This document shows, piece by piece, positions 14,801-26,800 of a stretch of 64,000 nt of DNA. The notes below the pieces were generated by a model. That model was not told the DNA's origin. It was given only the letters and a program-made list of their open reading frames with translations, and did no database searches. The position numbers were made by a program, and so were the translations under genes. How positions within the stretch are numbered: the stretch's first letter is position 1; every line of letters begins with the position of its first letter. The DNA comes from Myrica gale. Taxonomy: Eukaryota; Streptophyta; Magnoliopsida; Fagales; Myricaceae. Location of the stretch: the NCBI GenBank assembly GCA_963930655.1, contig OZ005612.1, forward strand, positions 6,763,001 through 6,827,000, given 5' to 3'.

Positions 14801-17800
14801 GTCCAAAATGACGGAAAATTTAAATGGATGGTGCAAAATATCTCAAATCAATAGTTAGTTGGTGAAATATGACAAACGTGGTAGTACGGGGTACAAAGTG
14901 TTAAGACCCCCATAGTTGGAAGGTGAAGAGTATATTTATCCCAAAAAAAATCAAAAGACACCCCTCCCAATAAAAAACAGCAAAAAGAAAAAGTAAAATT
15001 TCAAAAGAACCTACCACTCTAATTTTCTCTTCTTTATCGGAAATGCAGGGCAAAATAGCACCAAGGATATCAGCATAATAAGGAACAAGCTGGTCCCCAC
15101 CAAGTTTTACAAACTCATTGATCTGTACAATCAAGAAGTACATAAAATCTATCAGAATGATATAGAACTACAATGACGCAGCAAATCATCTGTAAATCTA
15201 GAAAAAATGGCAATACTTGATCACCAATCAGATAGAAAACCACACCGAAGGGCGATACTAATTAAAAGTAGAGGGATAACATAAGTATTGTGATACCACT
15301 TACCCATGTGATAGCCGTTAACCGAGTAAATTCGTCTGGAGAACCAGCCCTCTGCACCAATATTTCAGCCATGCGACCGTAATCTACAGACTTCAAGAGC
15401 AGCACTGCTCGAGTCAGAAAATTACAAATGAACAAAATATTTATTTCTACCTTAAAATATTTGGCCCTGACACATTACAAATGAACAGAATATGTTGTCT
15501 TTAGACCAAAATATTTGACATTGATGCATTCAATAGCAATTCTTTGATTGCAAAGTGAAAATGCCAAGAGTCTTATGGTTAAAAGAGTATCGCCCCTTGG
15601 GGGTTGGCAGAAAATTCCTGGCACAAGATTTATAGTGGCAATGTAACAGATCATGGAATACTGTAGACAGAAGAATTGAAGATTGAGTGTTAGCAGAACC
15701 CTTACTGGGGAGTTCTTGATCTCTTGTAGAAACTCCGAAAGAGCAGAATCAGCTTGTTGCCGTATTTCATGGCTAGAGTCACTTAGCATATTAAACAAAC
15801 CTGAGATTTATCAAGGATATAATGAATTCATACACATTAAAGGGAAAGAGAAGATATCAAAAAAAAATATCAGCTTTCGAACAAAGAACAATTACCATCG
15901 AGAAAATCAGGAAGGAAACCCAGCATATCAATCTCTGGAACACTGTCCAATACAGTAATCCATCCTACCAAAAACTGCCGGACATAGGGATTTAGGACAT
16001 TCATTCGCTCCCTTAACAATGGTATAAATTCTTCAATGCTGAGGAAAAAGAACATTATACCATTGTGTAAGTTAAGTGTCGAACCAGTTGACAAACTCTG
16101 CTTATGATTTCCAAACTCTTAGACATATGAGTCAAGGGTCTAAACCAGGAACAATAAGACTGCGCACCTGAATTGATCACTTTCAGTGACAATGTCCTGT
16201 TTCATTATAGTAAAATCTGAGAATTCATTTAACAAAAGAGAGAGCCTATTTTCAGACAACCATAGGGAACAAGTCAACATTTATTGGTGTTTTAATCTGG
16301 TACATGCGTTGCAGAAAGGAGGGGCACTTGAATATTGTTTTACCTTGACAAGCCGATCTAAAAGATGAGCCGCACTTTGTACATTGGCATCCGAGTCTGC
16401 TGACAGCTTACATAAGGCATCAAAAATCTTATTAAAGAATATGATGAAATCTCCCCTTACAACCTGCGCATCAAGCCATCAACAAAAGATATTTATAAAT
16501 CCACTACACATCCAGAAGACAACAATAGCCATCAGGATCCATGATAAATGCTATCCTTTTATTTCTCCTCCAGTCAATTCCTCGTCTCTTTTAAGCAAGA
16601 AACTAAAGTTTTAAAACTAAGTTTCTTATGAGAGAGAGTATATTTATGCATAATTGAAGCAAGGAGTTGCAGAGAAGAAAAAAAACTGTTCCACTCTTAC
16701 CTTCGCAATATTATATAGAGCTTCACAAGCATAATAACGAACTCTGCTATCTTGGTCAGAAAATGAATTGAGGACAGGTGGCACAATTTGCTGGCAGAAG
16801 GGATCAAAAGCAAAGGCATGTTATGAGCATCGTATCAACAAAAGAGTACAGAATAAAAATGAAGAATTATATCTAGTGATGTCTGCAGTGCAATATAGCA
16901 CAGTTATGTCCTTGAGAACTCCAGCATGCCTACAACTTAATTCCATATTCCATAACATGAATAATAGTAGACTGGTCCTCTTGACTATTTAAACTTTACT
17001 AATCTAGCGCATGATTCCAATCTGATACGCATGCCAAAAGCATCAAAAGGGCAACTTAGAAATAGCCAACAAAGACAGATCATCTCCGCATGCATAATCA
17101 AACACAAACACATTATCTAGTTGATGATTCTACAGCATGTAGGTATTGCTTCTTATCAGTAAATAACGTGAGTAATGATTAAAAAATGAACTTTAAAAAA
17201 AAGCAATTATGACTAGCATACAGGAAGCTATAACAAGCCAAGATAACCATGCCCACTACTTGAAAACATGAATTCTGAGAACCAATAATTTCAAGTAAGC
17301 AACCCTCCATCTTTAAAATAGAGTTCCTCAGAAAGTATGAGTTTCCAATGCTTTTCTGAGTGCCTATCATTGTTATTGGTTAAGAAGAAAGCACTCTTAC
17401 ACAGTCCTTTATTTTTTTTTTGTAAGTACGTAGTCCTTTATACACCAATATACTTGAAGAAAATAGTTAAAAGACAGTTGATAGGATAATATAATGATGT
17501 ACGCTCTTTCAAGTTTGTTTATTTCCTTTACTTGTTTTCCTTTTGACCCTTATAAGACAACAAGGCCCTATCTGCTTAAAAAAAAGAACACAATCATTTC
17601 ACCAAACTGGATGCCTAAAATCGCAATAATTAGTCCACCTATGCATCCACAGGAAAGTTCACATCTTGCTTCAAATATGACTTAAGCAATTTTGCTCAGA
17701 GTTCATTTGAATATGTAATGAGAACAAGTACATATCATAGACACGGAGATTGAAAAATAACTTTGCCACCATCCCCTATGGCATAGTGATCTAGTTGCTC

Positions 17801-20800
17801 TATTTACTCAAAATGAAAAGGAAAAGAGGCTCGCAAGTTCACTTGGTTAACATCACACACAGTAAACTCAATTTTTTTTTATAAGTAAGTCAGTTTTATT
17901 AGCCCACAGAAAAAGAACATGCAACAAAGAACCCCCCAAACTAGACAAAGACACAGCCCTGTCTTCAAAACATCTCTCATTCCTTTCCCTCCACAAACTC
18001 CACCAAATGCAAGCAGGGATCATCTTCCAAATGGTCAACACTATAGGATCCCCAAACTTCCTCTTCCAACAAAGTATAACAACATCCACTACCTTTCTAG
18101 GCATAACCCAATCATAGTTAAGAATGCTCAGCACATGCCCCCACAAACCTCTAGCCATCAAGCAATGAAGAAGAAGATAATCAGTCGTTTCTCCATCGCA
18201 CTTACATAAATAGCACCACTCAATCACGCAAACTCCCCTCCTCCTTAAGTTATCAATGGCCAGAATTTTCCAGTGAATGACCTCCCAAACAAAGCAACTC
18301 TAAGGGGAACCATCCTCCTCCAACATTGACGCCAAGGAAAGTCCTCATTAGCGCCCTCCATCAACAAAGCGTACATCGTTTTCACAGAGAAAACATCATT
18401 CTTAGAACTCATCCAAAACATTTTATCCTCCCCCTCTCCTCCAACTCTACGAATAGAGTAAAGACTAAAACTCCGAAAACACCTCTAGCTCCCAATCATT
18501 AAACAATCTCTCAAAGTGAACATCCCACAATACCTCTCCAGTTCCCATCTCTATGCAATCAGCCACCCACGCGTCCTTATGCCTAGCAAGAGGAAACTCC
18601 ACACTTAATGGTCTGTCACCACACCACTTGTCATGCCAAAACCGAATTCTGGAACCTCTCCCTACCGCGAACCTAACACGTTCTCTAAAAAAATTTCGCC
18701 CTTTGCTAATAAAGACAAAACATTTTATCCTCCCCCTCTCCTCCAACTCTACGAATAGAGTAAAGACAAAAACTCTGAAAACACCTCTAGCTCCCAATCA
18801 TTAAACAATCTCTCAAAGTGAACATCCCACAATACCTCTCCAGTTCCCATCTCTATGCAATCAGCCACCCACGCATCCTTATGCCTAGCAAGAGGAAACT
18901 CCACACTTAATGGTCTGTCACCACACCACTTGTCATGCCAAAACCGAATTCTGGAACCTCTCCCTACCGCGAACCTAACATGTTCTCTAAAAAAGTTTCA
19001 CCCTTTGCTAATAAATTTCCATAAACTCACCCTATAGGAACCCTGAGCCGCCAAAGTGCTCCAACCACCCTCCTCACACCCATACTTCTCCGTAATAACA
19101 ATCCTCCACAAGCTCTCTCTCTCTCTCATAACTGAATCGCCAAAGCCATTTACCAAGGAGAGCTATATTGAACAAGGGAAGCCGTTTGAGCCCTAATCCT
19201 CCAACACTAACAGGAGAGCAAACTCTAGCCCATTTAACTAGGTGGAATCTTTGCTCATCACCACCACTTCCCCACAAAAAATCCCTTTGAAGCTTTTCAA
19301 ACCTTTTAGCCACCGATAACGGGATAGGAAAGAGCAACAAAAAAATAAGTAGGAAGGCTAGCAAGAGTGGATCTAATTAGCGTTAACCTTTCCCCTTTGG
19401 ATAGATAAATGAGCTTCTAGCCCGCCAACCTTCTTTCAAATCTTTTAACAATGTCATCCCATATGCTCACACACTTAAACTTAGCCCCAAGAGGAAGGCC
19501 AAGATAGGTCATCGGAATGGACGACACCCTACAACCCAAAATATTCACCATCCACTGAACATCATTCACTCTGCCAATAGGAATCATCTCGGACATGCCA
19601 AGGTTAATCCTAAGACCGGACACCGCCTCAAAACACAATAGCAAGCATCTCAGATTCCTCATTTGGATCTCCTCCTCCTCCTCACAGAATATCAGCGTAT
19701 CATCAACAAAAAGCAAATGCGAGATACACACCCCATTACTACCACCTCTCCCGACCACAAACCCCTTAATAGCACCCCTCTCAACTACCTCATTCATCAT
19801 CCTACTGAAAACTTCCATAACAATAACGAACAAAAGGGGCGAGAGAGGATCCCCCTGACGCAAGCCACAAGACCTCCCAAAGAAGCCATGAGGAGAGCCA
19901 TTAACCATCACTGAGCTTAACCGTAGAAATACAAAAAGCAATCCAACGACACCACTTCTCCCGAAACCCATATCTCCTCAGAAGATACCATATCGTCCTC
20001 ATCTACTGACAATCCTACAGCGCCATCAACATGAATAAAATCAGCTTGAGGGGTCCCAAAATCACTTAGAACCAAGATGTTTAGCATCGGCGAGTCATCC
20101 CGAAACAACCCAGCAGCCAAATGCTTCTCTAGCCCAAGGCCGAGAGTCGTAGACCCCCCCACCACACCAGCTGACTCGAGCCCTTCAAAAATCACCATAG
20201 CAGAGTCATCGACCACTTATGTGTCATGCCCACTACATCTGCTATCGGCACCCCAGAAGATGAGAACTTCCATTCGCCAAGCATGGTTGTGTTTTCCAGC
20301 GTCAACTCTGACGCCGGAAGGACCTTCGGGCAGTCGCCAGGCTCCACAGAAGGCGCCGGCGAGTAGGCTGCTGCCGACAGAGAGTGGGTAGCACCACCAA
20401 CCTTGCCTCCAAGCTCCACAACTTCAGCAACGAGCGGGAGTGTTGCGTCGCCCCCAAGACCTGACACTAACCCGTGAAATTCCCCCCTTCTTTCACATCC
20501 AGGGCCCCCGAAAAGCCATCTAAGGCCTCTGGGCCACCAGTTTTCAACCCAGACGAGGAGGGCAAGCCCTGCTGAGACCAAAATGGGCCCGTCCAATCTC
20601 CCTGATCCATTCCCCCTCCAAACTGCATACTTGCAACGTTGCTAGGGTCCAAAAGCAAGATGCCCGACCCAGTCTCACCTCCCTTCAACTCAAGTACATC
20701 GTCTACTTCTTTTCGAATTCCCAAAAAAAAAAATTCTCCACACGTACATGTTGTCAGGGTCCAAATGCAAGCAATAATTCGAACACAAAAAAGATGAAAA

Positions 20801-23800
20801 GAGAAAAAATTCATACATTCCAAAAATGGCTCAAGCCAGATCAAGAGTGTACTACTCAACCAAGAAAGAAAGACAAAATCCAGAGCGCATTACATGTATG
20901 GGTACATATAGAAATATAAGTACACACATTAACCTCAATGAAACACTCCATTACGAAATTTTTTACAATAAGCCAACCCATGCAAAATGAGCAACCTCCA
21001 AGCCCATTGTAGTTGAATACCATTAGGGTACAAGAGGATCCCAAAAGTTGCAAGCTAAAACTAAGGGTGCATGAGACAGTGAGTCTCAGGAGTCTACTGT
21101 CATCATTGCATATTGCCTTTAAATAGACATCCAATTAAATGAAGATCATAAAAACATGGACTTAAAAGGGAATTTAAGCGGAGCTCAACACGATCAAGGC
21201 TACAAAAATCGTTCCATTCACCCATATATTCCAGCTGGCACATGATGGAACCACTCTACAAAGTTTGCCTCTTTTACAGTAATATATACACTCCAACTAT
21301 TTTTTTTGATAAGTAAGTCAATTTTATTATTAAAAAAAGCACACGGAGCCAACAGTACAAGAGAAAATACTGAAGAACCCTAACACAAACACCCACCCAC
21401 CCTAACACAAACACCCGCCCACCCTAGCACAAAACCCCCACCCGCAGCCCACAAAACACCCAGAGACCCTTAACAGTAAAGCCCATAGCTCTTAGACTTT
21501 CGAGAGACCGAAGAGGACCCTTCATAGGTGACCGAAGACTGCAATCCCTTCATCTCCCTTAGCAACCTCCCACCAGATTTCCTAGACTTTTTCGAATTAA
21601 GCGGCATATGATCACGTTCCAACACAGCAAAAAGATCCCTCAGCTTATCCTCTTGACCGCCACACGACAGCCCAACCATCTGACCCACAGAGGAAACCAT
21701 ATCCAAAACCCACGCTGGAGAATCCGTCTTCCCCTTCCCCTTCAAAGAATCCATCGGAGATTTGTAAGGAACAACCGCAAACCCATCAAGACTGCTGTCT
21801 ACACAAACGAGAGGATCAGCCTCCGTTTCCACATCTGCCCTGGACGACGACAGCCCAACCCCCTCCTCTGCCACAGAACAAGGACTGAGAGACTTGGGGC
21901 CCCCGACTTCCTCAGGACAGCCAGCTCCCACACCCAAGGACTCTGGACAGCCAGCTCCCACACCCAAAGACTCACGGCCAGCCCCCACGTCACAACGCCT
22001 GCCCCCAGACACCCCACCTAGCTCCCCACAAAGGCCCTCTGCCACTCCCGTTCCTTGAGCATCACCAGAAGCCGCTAAGGAAGAGCCGGCGACCAGATCT
22101 GTGCCGTCACCACCTCGATCCGGCGACGAAAACCCCCCCTGGGACGAGACAAGCTTATCGGGAGACACGGGAGCAGAGATCGGTCATCATCGTCGGTGGT
22201 TCGTCGGTCCTCCCCCGCACCCGTAGGCTCACGGGCAACCTCTTCTAGATCCGGGTCTGGCTGGGTACCCGACCCTAACCCAAAGGAGCCCGGCCCAAGA
22301 AGACCCACCGAAGGGACCTCCTGGGCTAGAGCCAGCACGCCTGGGCCTGGTAGCAGAGGCTCCGGCCCAACCCCCTGCACCAGCCCTTGCACCAGCCCTT
22401 GCTCTCCTGGCCCAGCCCCCTGCACCAGCCCTTGCTCCAGCCTTTGCTCTCCAGGCCCAGCCCCCTGCCCCAGCCCTTGCACCAGCCCTTGCACTCCGAC
22501 AGAGCCTCTGCCCTTCCACTCCCACCCGAATGGACCCAGCCCACCTGCTGCCAAAGAGATTCCAGAACCCGGTCCACCCTCACACCCTAACAAATCTACA
22601 AGAAAATCAATCTCTGCACGAAGCCCCAGCAACTTCTTTCTCCAAAAAGACTCGACAGCCACCCTGCCACCAGCCGACTGAACAGACTCCTTGGTCAGTG
22701 AGTCGATGCTCACCGAGGACTCATGCGCAGAAGCATGCAGCACAGCCTTCTGCTCCACGCCACCTTCAGACCCCTCTACACCTGACACAGCCACCACCCT
22801 ACTCCCCATGCTCTTCACCTTCAATCCGCCTGTAACAGCATCAGCGAAAGAGAACTCTCTGCTAACAGGAGAGCCAACAAGGCCCCCACCTCCATTCTTA
22901 AAATGACCAAGGAAAGAACTCACCCCTTGCAACACAGAGGCAAGTTCCAACCACCCAGACGCCCCCGGACCTTCCGGTACCATTACCACCCCTCTACGAC
23001 GCCCTCCAACAAACTCAGCTACGCAAAGAAATCTGCCTGCCTTATTGCAGCACCTCTGTGCCACAAAGGCCCTAGAAGCTTCATAAAAATTCACTACAAA
23101 CTCCCTCTTCGAATCCTCCAGCAAACGAGTCACCATGTTAAGCATCCAAGAGGCTCCATCCTTCCCGAAGAAGATAGAACTCATAGCCTTCCGACTCCAC
23201 TCCGAGAGTTTCACATCTCCATTGCCTAATACTAACACCTGAAAGACCTTAGCTTCAACACCAAACCTACGGGAGAAGGACATCGAGACCTCCGAGCAAA
23301 CGACCATAACAGTAGAACGTTTAACCGAAATAATCTAACCGGGAAACTAACAGCCGACGCAAAATAGGGAAGAGAGGGAAGAGAGAGAACGGAGAGAACA
23401 TGATGGAAAAAGTTCCACTCTATATCTCCATTGACTTTTACACACTCCAACTATACTTTACAATTAATTTCAAAAGGAAAAAGGAGAAAGAATAAAATCA
23501 TAAGACAAACTTTTTTTGATAAGCAAGATAATTTTATTGATAGGTGAAAGCAGTACAAGGGACTATACCGAAATCACTATTCCAAACAAGTTATAAAACT
23601 AAGGAAATCCTGAAAATCAACAAACAGGCAACCTAACACCTCATCAGCCCAACCAAAAAGAGTAAACATAAGAAAGTCCTGCAACATAGTTAAAGGCAAA
23701 GAACCATCCGCAAAACAACGATTATTACGCCCCTTCCAAAGGCACCACCAAATATATGATGGAATCATCCTCCAAATAGCCTTAGCATAGGGGTTGGAAA

Positions 23801-26800
23801 ACTTCTTCTCCCAACTCCAGAGCACATCCACCACTTTTTCCGGCATAACCCAGGAAAAATTTACAATAGAAAAAACTTGAGTCCAAAGCCCCTGCGCCAC
23901 CGGACAATGAAGAAGCAAATGGGCAACTAATTCCCCATCACTGCGACAAAGAGAGCACCAATCAGTAATGTATACTCCTCGTCTATGAAGGTTATTAGTA
24001 GTGAGGATTCTCTCATGTATAGCCAAACAAAGAAAGAAATCCTCATGGGGCACTTCGACCTCTACACCCCTTTCCACGGAAAAGTCAAGTCATTCCCACC
24101 CACAAGGAGAGAATACATAGAATTCACCGAAAAAACCCCATCTTTAGACCCCTTCCAAAACAACTTATCTTATCCACCTCTTCTAACCTCCATCCCATAC
24201 ACACGGGAGAAAAAAGCTGAAAATCTGCTAACTCCCAATCATTAGCCAAACGAAGAAAAGGAACATCCCAAACGGCATTGCCATGATTCTCCACCAAACA
24301 ATCCACCACCGAAGCCTCTTTGCAACGAGACAAAGAATAGACAACCGGGAATGCAAGAGACAAAGGTCTATCGCCGCACCAGCAATCATGCCAAAAACTA
24401 ACCCCTCCTCTATTTCCTACCACAAATCTGATGTGCTTACTGAAGTCAGCCCACCCTTTGGAAATAAATCGCCAAAGACTAACTCCATAAGGCCCCCGAC
24501 TCAAAGAAGATCTCCACCCCCACCCCAACGAGCACCCATATTTTGCAACATAACCACCCTCCAAAGTCTATCCCTCTCGAACGCAAAGCGCCAAAGCCAT
24601 TTGGATAAAGAGCCTTGTTAAACACAATAATATTTCTAAGCCCCAACCCCCCATTCTGAAAAGGTGAGCAAACTAAGTCTCACTTCACAAGGTGAAATTT
24701 ATGCATATTCCCATCATTGCCCCAAAGAAAGTCCCTCTGGAGCTTTTCCACCCTCTTCGCCATTACAGCCGGAATGGGAAACAAAGATAAAAAGCAAGTA
24801 GGAAGGCAAGAAAGAGTCGACTTAATAAGAGTAAGCCTACCGCCCTTGGAAAGATACATTCGCTTCCACCCCGCCAACTGCCTTTCCATCCGTTCAAGAA
24901 TCTCATCCTAGATGCGAACGCTCTTAAAGCAAGGACCTAAAGGAAGCCCAAGGTAAGTCATAGGCAAAGAGGCCCGTTTGCAACCCAAGATAGAAGCCAA
25001 CGCCGGAACATTATCAACGATATCAATGGGAATAACCTCCGACTTAGACAAATTGATTCTAAGGCCAGAAACTGCCTCGAAGCACAATAGAAGACATCTT
25101 AGACTCCGAAACTGGCATACCTACACCCCACACAACACCAAGGTGTCGTCAGCAAAAAGTAATTGGGAGATCTCACATCTACATCGGGACCACCACCAAC
25201 CTTAAACCCTTCTAGACCACCAACAGCCACCACCCTGCCCATCATGCGACTAAACGCTTCCATGACTATCACAAACAAGAGGGGAGATAGGGGGTCCCCT
25301 TGCCGAGAATGCAATGGTTTATACGGGTCTGGACGTTTCGTCGCCGGCAAAGTCTTTGGTGGTGCCCGAGCCTCTTGAAGCTGCCAATATGGACTGTGGC
25401 GGTTGTGGGTTGCCACGGGACGACCAGGGGTCCACCGAGAGTGTGTTTTGTGCTCTTTCGGTGGATCGGGAGTTTGGGTTTCTCTACGGGAATGAGTTGG
25501 GCGACATGATGGTCCCCGAGAATGCCTTGGTTGATGCGGTTCTGGCAGTTTCGTCGGAGGAGGATGTGTTGGATGGCTCCGGGAAAGCTGGTGTGGCTCC
25601 GGCGACATTGTTGAATGCTTCCGAGTGCTCTGGCGAGGGTGCTTCGGCATGGGTGCTGCTAGGTCAGCTACGAACTGGCTGGGGGTGTCGCGCTGGTCTC
25701 CTTTGCCTCGCCTCTGGCCTTCCCGCTTGGGGTGCATCTCGGGGATGTCTTGGCGTGCTACTCTGGGGTGGCCGAGCCGGTTTCAGGTGATGGTGGGTCG
25801 TATTTGATCCAGCTGGGGGATGGTGATATTGTCCCTGGTTCGGCAGTGGGGGCTGTCTCGAGGGAGGTGGTTAAGTTTTCGTCTTCTTTTGTTTCGTCGC
25901 TTGATTGTGGGCTGGTTGTGGGGGATGTTTCGTTGGAGGGTGAGGTTCAGCCTTCGAACCTATGCTTGTCTCCCAATAAGTTGGGTGGTTTGGAGTTGGT
26001 GGGGAACTCGGCCTCTGTTTCGAAGGCTGGTGGGGAGTTGGTTATTTTCGCGGGTGAGACTACTGGGGTGAATACGAAGCCTTTGAGGGTGCTTCCTCCG
26101 GCAGCAGCTAGAGTGGAGAGTGTTCCATCTCCTTGGGTGCTAGAAATGGTCTCTGAATTCAGACATTTAGTGGGGGTCTCGTGCGTTAGGTTTGAAACTG
26201 ATCTGTTGTTGTTGTTTACAGCATTGGAGGAGAAGAGGGGTCTATGCAGTAGGTCTCCGGGCAAATCTGGGGGAAAGCTGTGTCGGGAATTAAAATTGCT
26301 GGAATGCTCAGTCAATTATGAGGGGAGTGCTTCTGGCGTTAGGAGGAGCAGGAAGGGGGGAGGGCCATTGTGCAGTCTTTATGAAGCCCCAAATAATTAG
26401 CTGGAATGTGAGGGTCTAAATGATAAGGGTAAATGTAAAAGTGTGGGCAATTTGTTACGAGGGTGGAAAGCGGATTTGGTATGTCTCCAAGAGACGAAAG
26501 TTGCGACGGTTTCTCGTGTCTTAGTGAGAAGGTTGTGGGGAGGGCCTCACGTTCAGTGGTGTTGTTTGGAGGTTGTGGGAGCGTCAGGCGGTATTTTGTT
26601 TTTGTGGGATTCTCATAGTTTGGAGTTAGTTAAGTCGTGTTGTGGGAAATTCTCTATCTCGCTGTTACTCAAGAATGTTGATGATGGGGCGAAGTGGATC
26701 TTCTCGAGAGTTTATGGTCCCAATGGTGATAGTAGTAGGCGTCTTTTGTGGGATGAGCTGGCAGGGATTTATGGTTGGTGGAATCTCCCGTGGTGCATAG

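Larger units (their letters stand above)
17872..20735 (-). mobile_element. LINE copy B, internally deleted
   Basis: The 3' tail is at the left (poly-T then ataagtaagtcagttttatt). Reading leftwards on the minus strand: ORF1-like acidic/Gly-rich text (20735-19990), a jump into reverse transcriptase at the palm (about 19970), RT thumb (19364-19074), and the zinc-binding RT C-terminal domain (18227-17868; [19 protein letters not shown]). The endonuclease and N-terminal RT are missing. Frameshifts are present. A possible 16-bp target duplication (14 of 16 match) lies at 17856-17871 and 20923-20938; if real, the element extends to 20922. Confidence 0.75.

Noticed and set aside
22196-22681. Long plus-strand frame rich in Pro/Ser/Cys
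   Set aside because: It is the antisense shadow of the repeat-rich LINE ORF1 on the minus strand.
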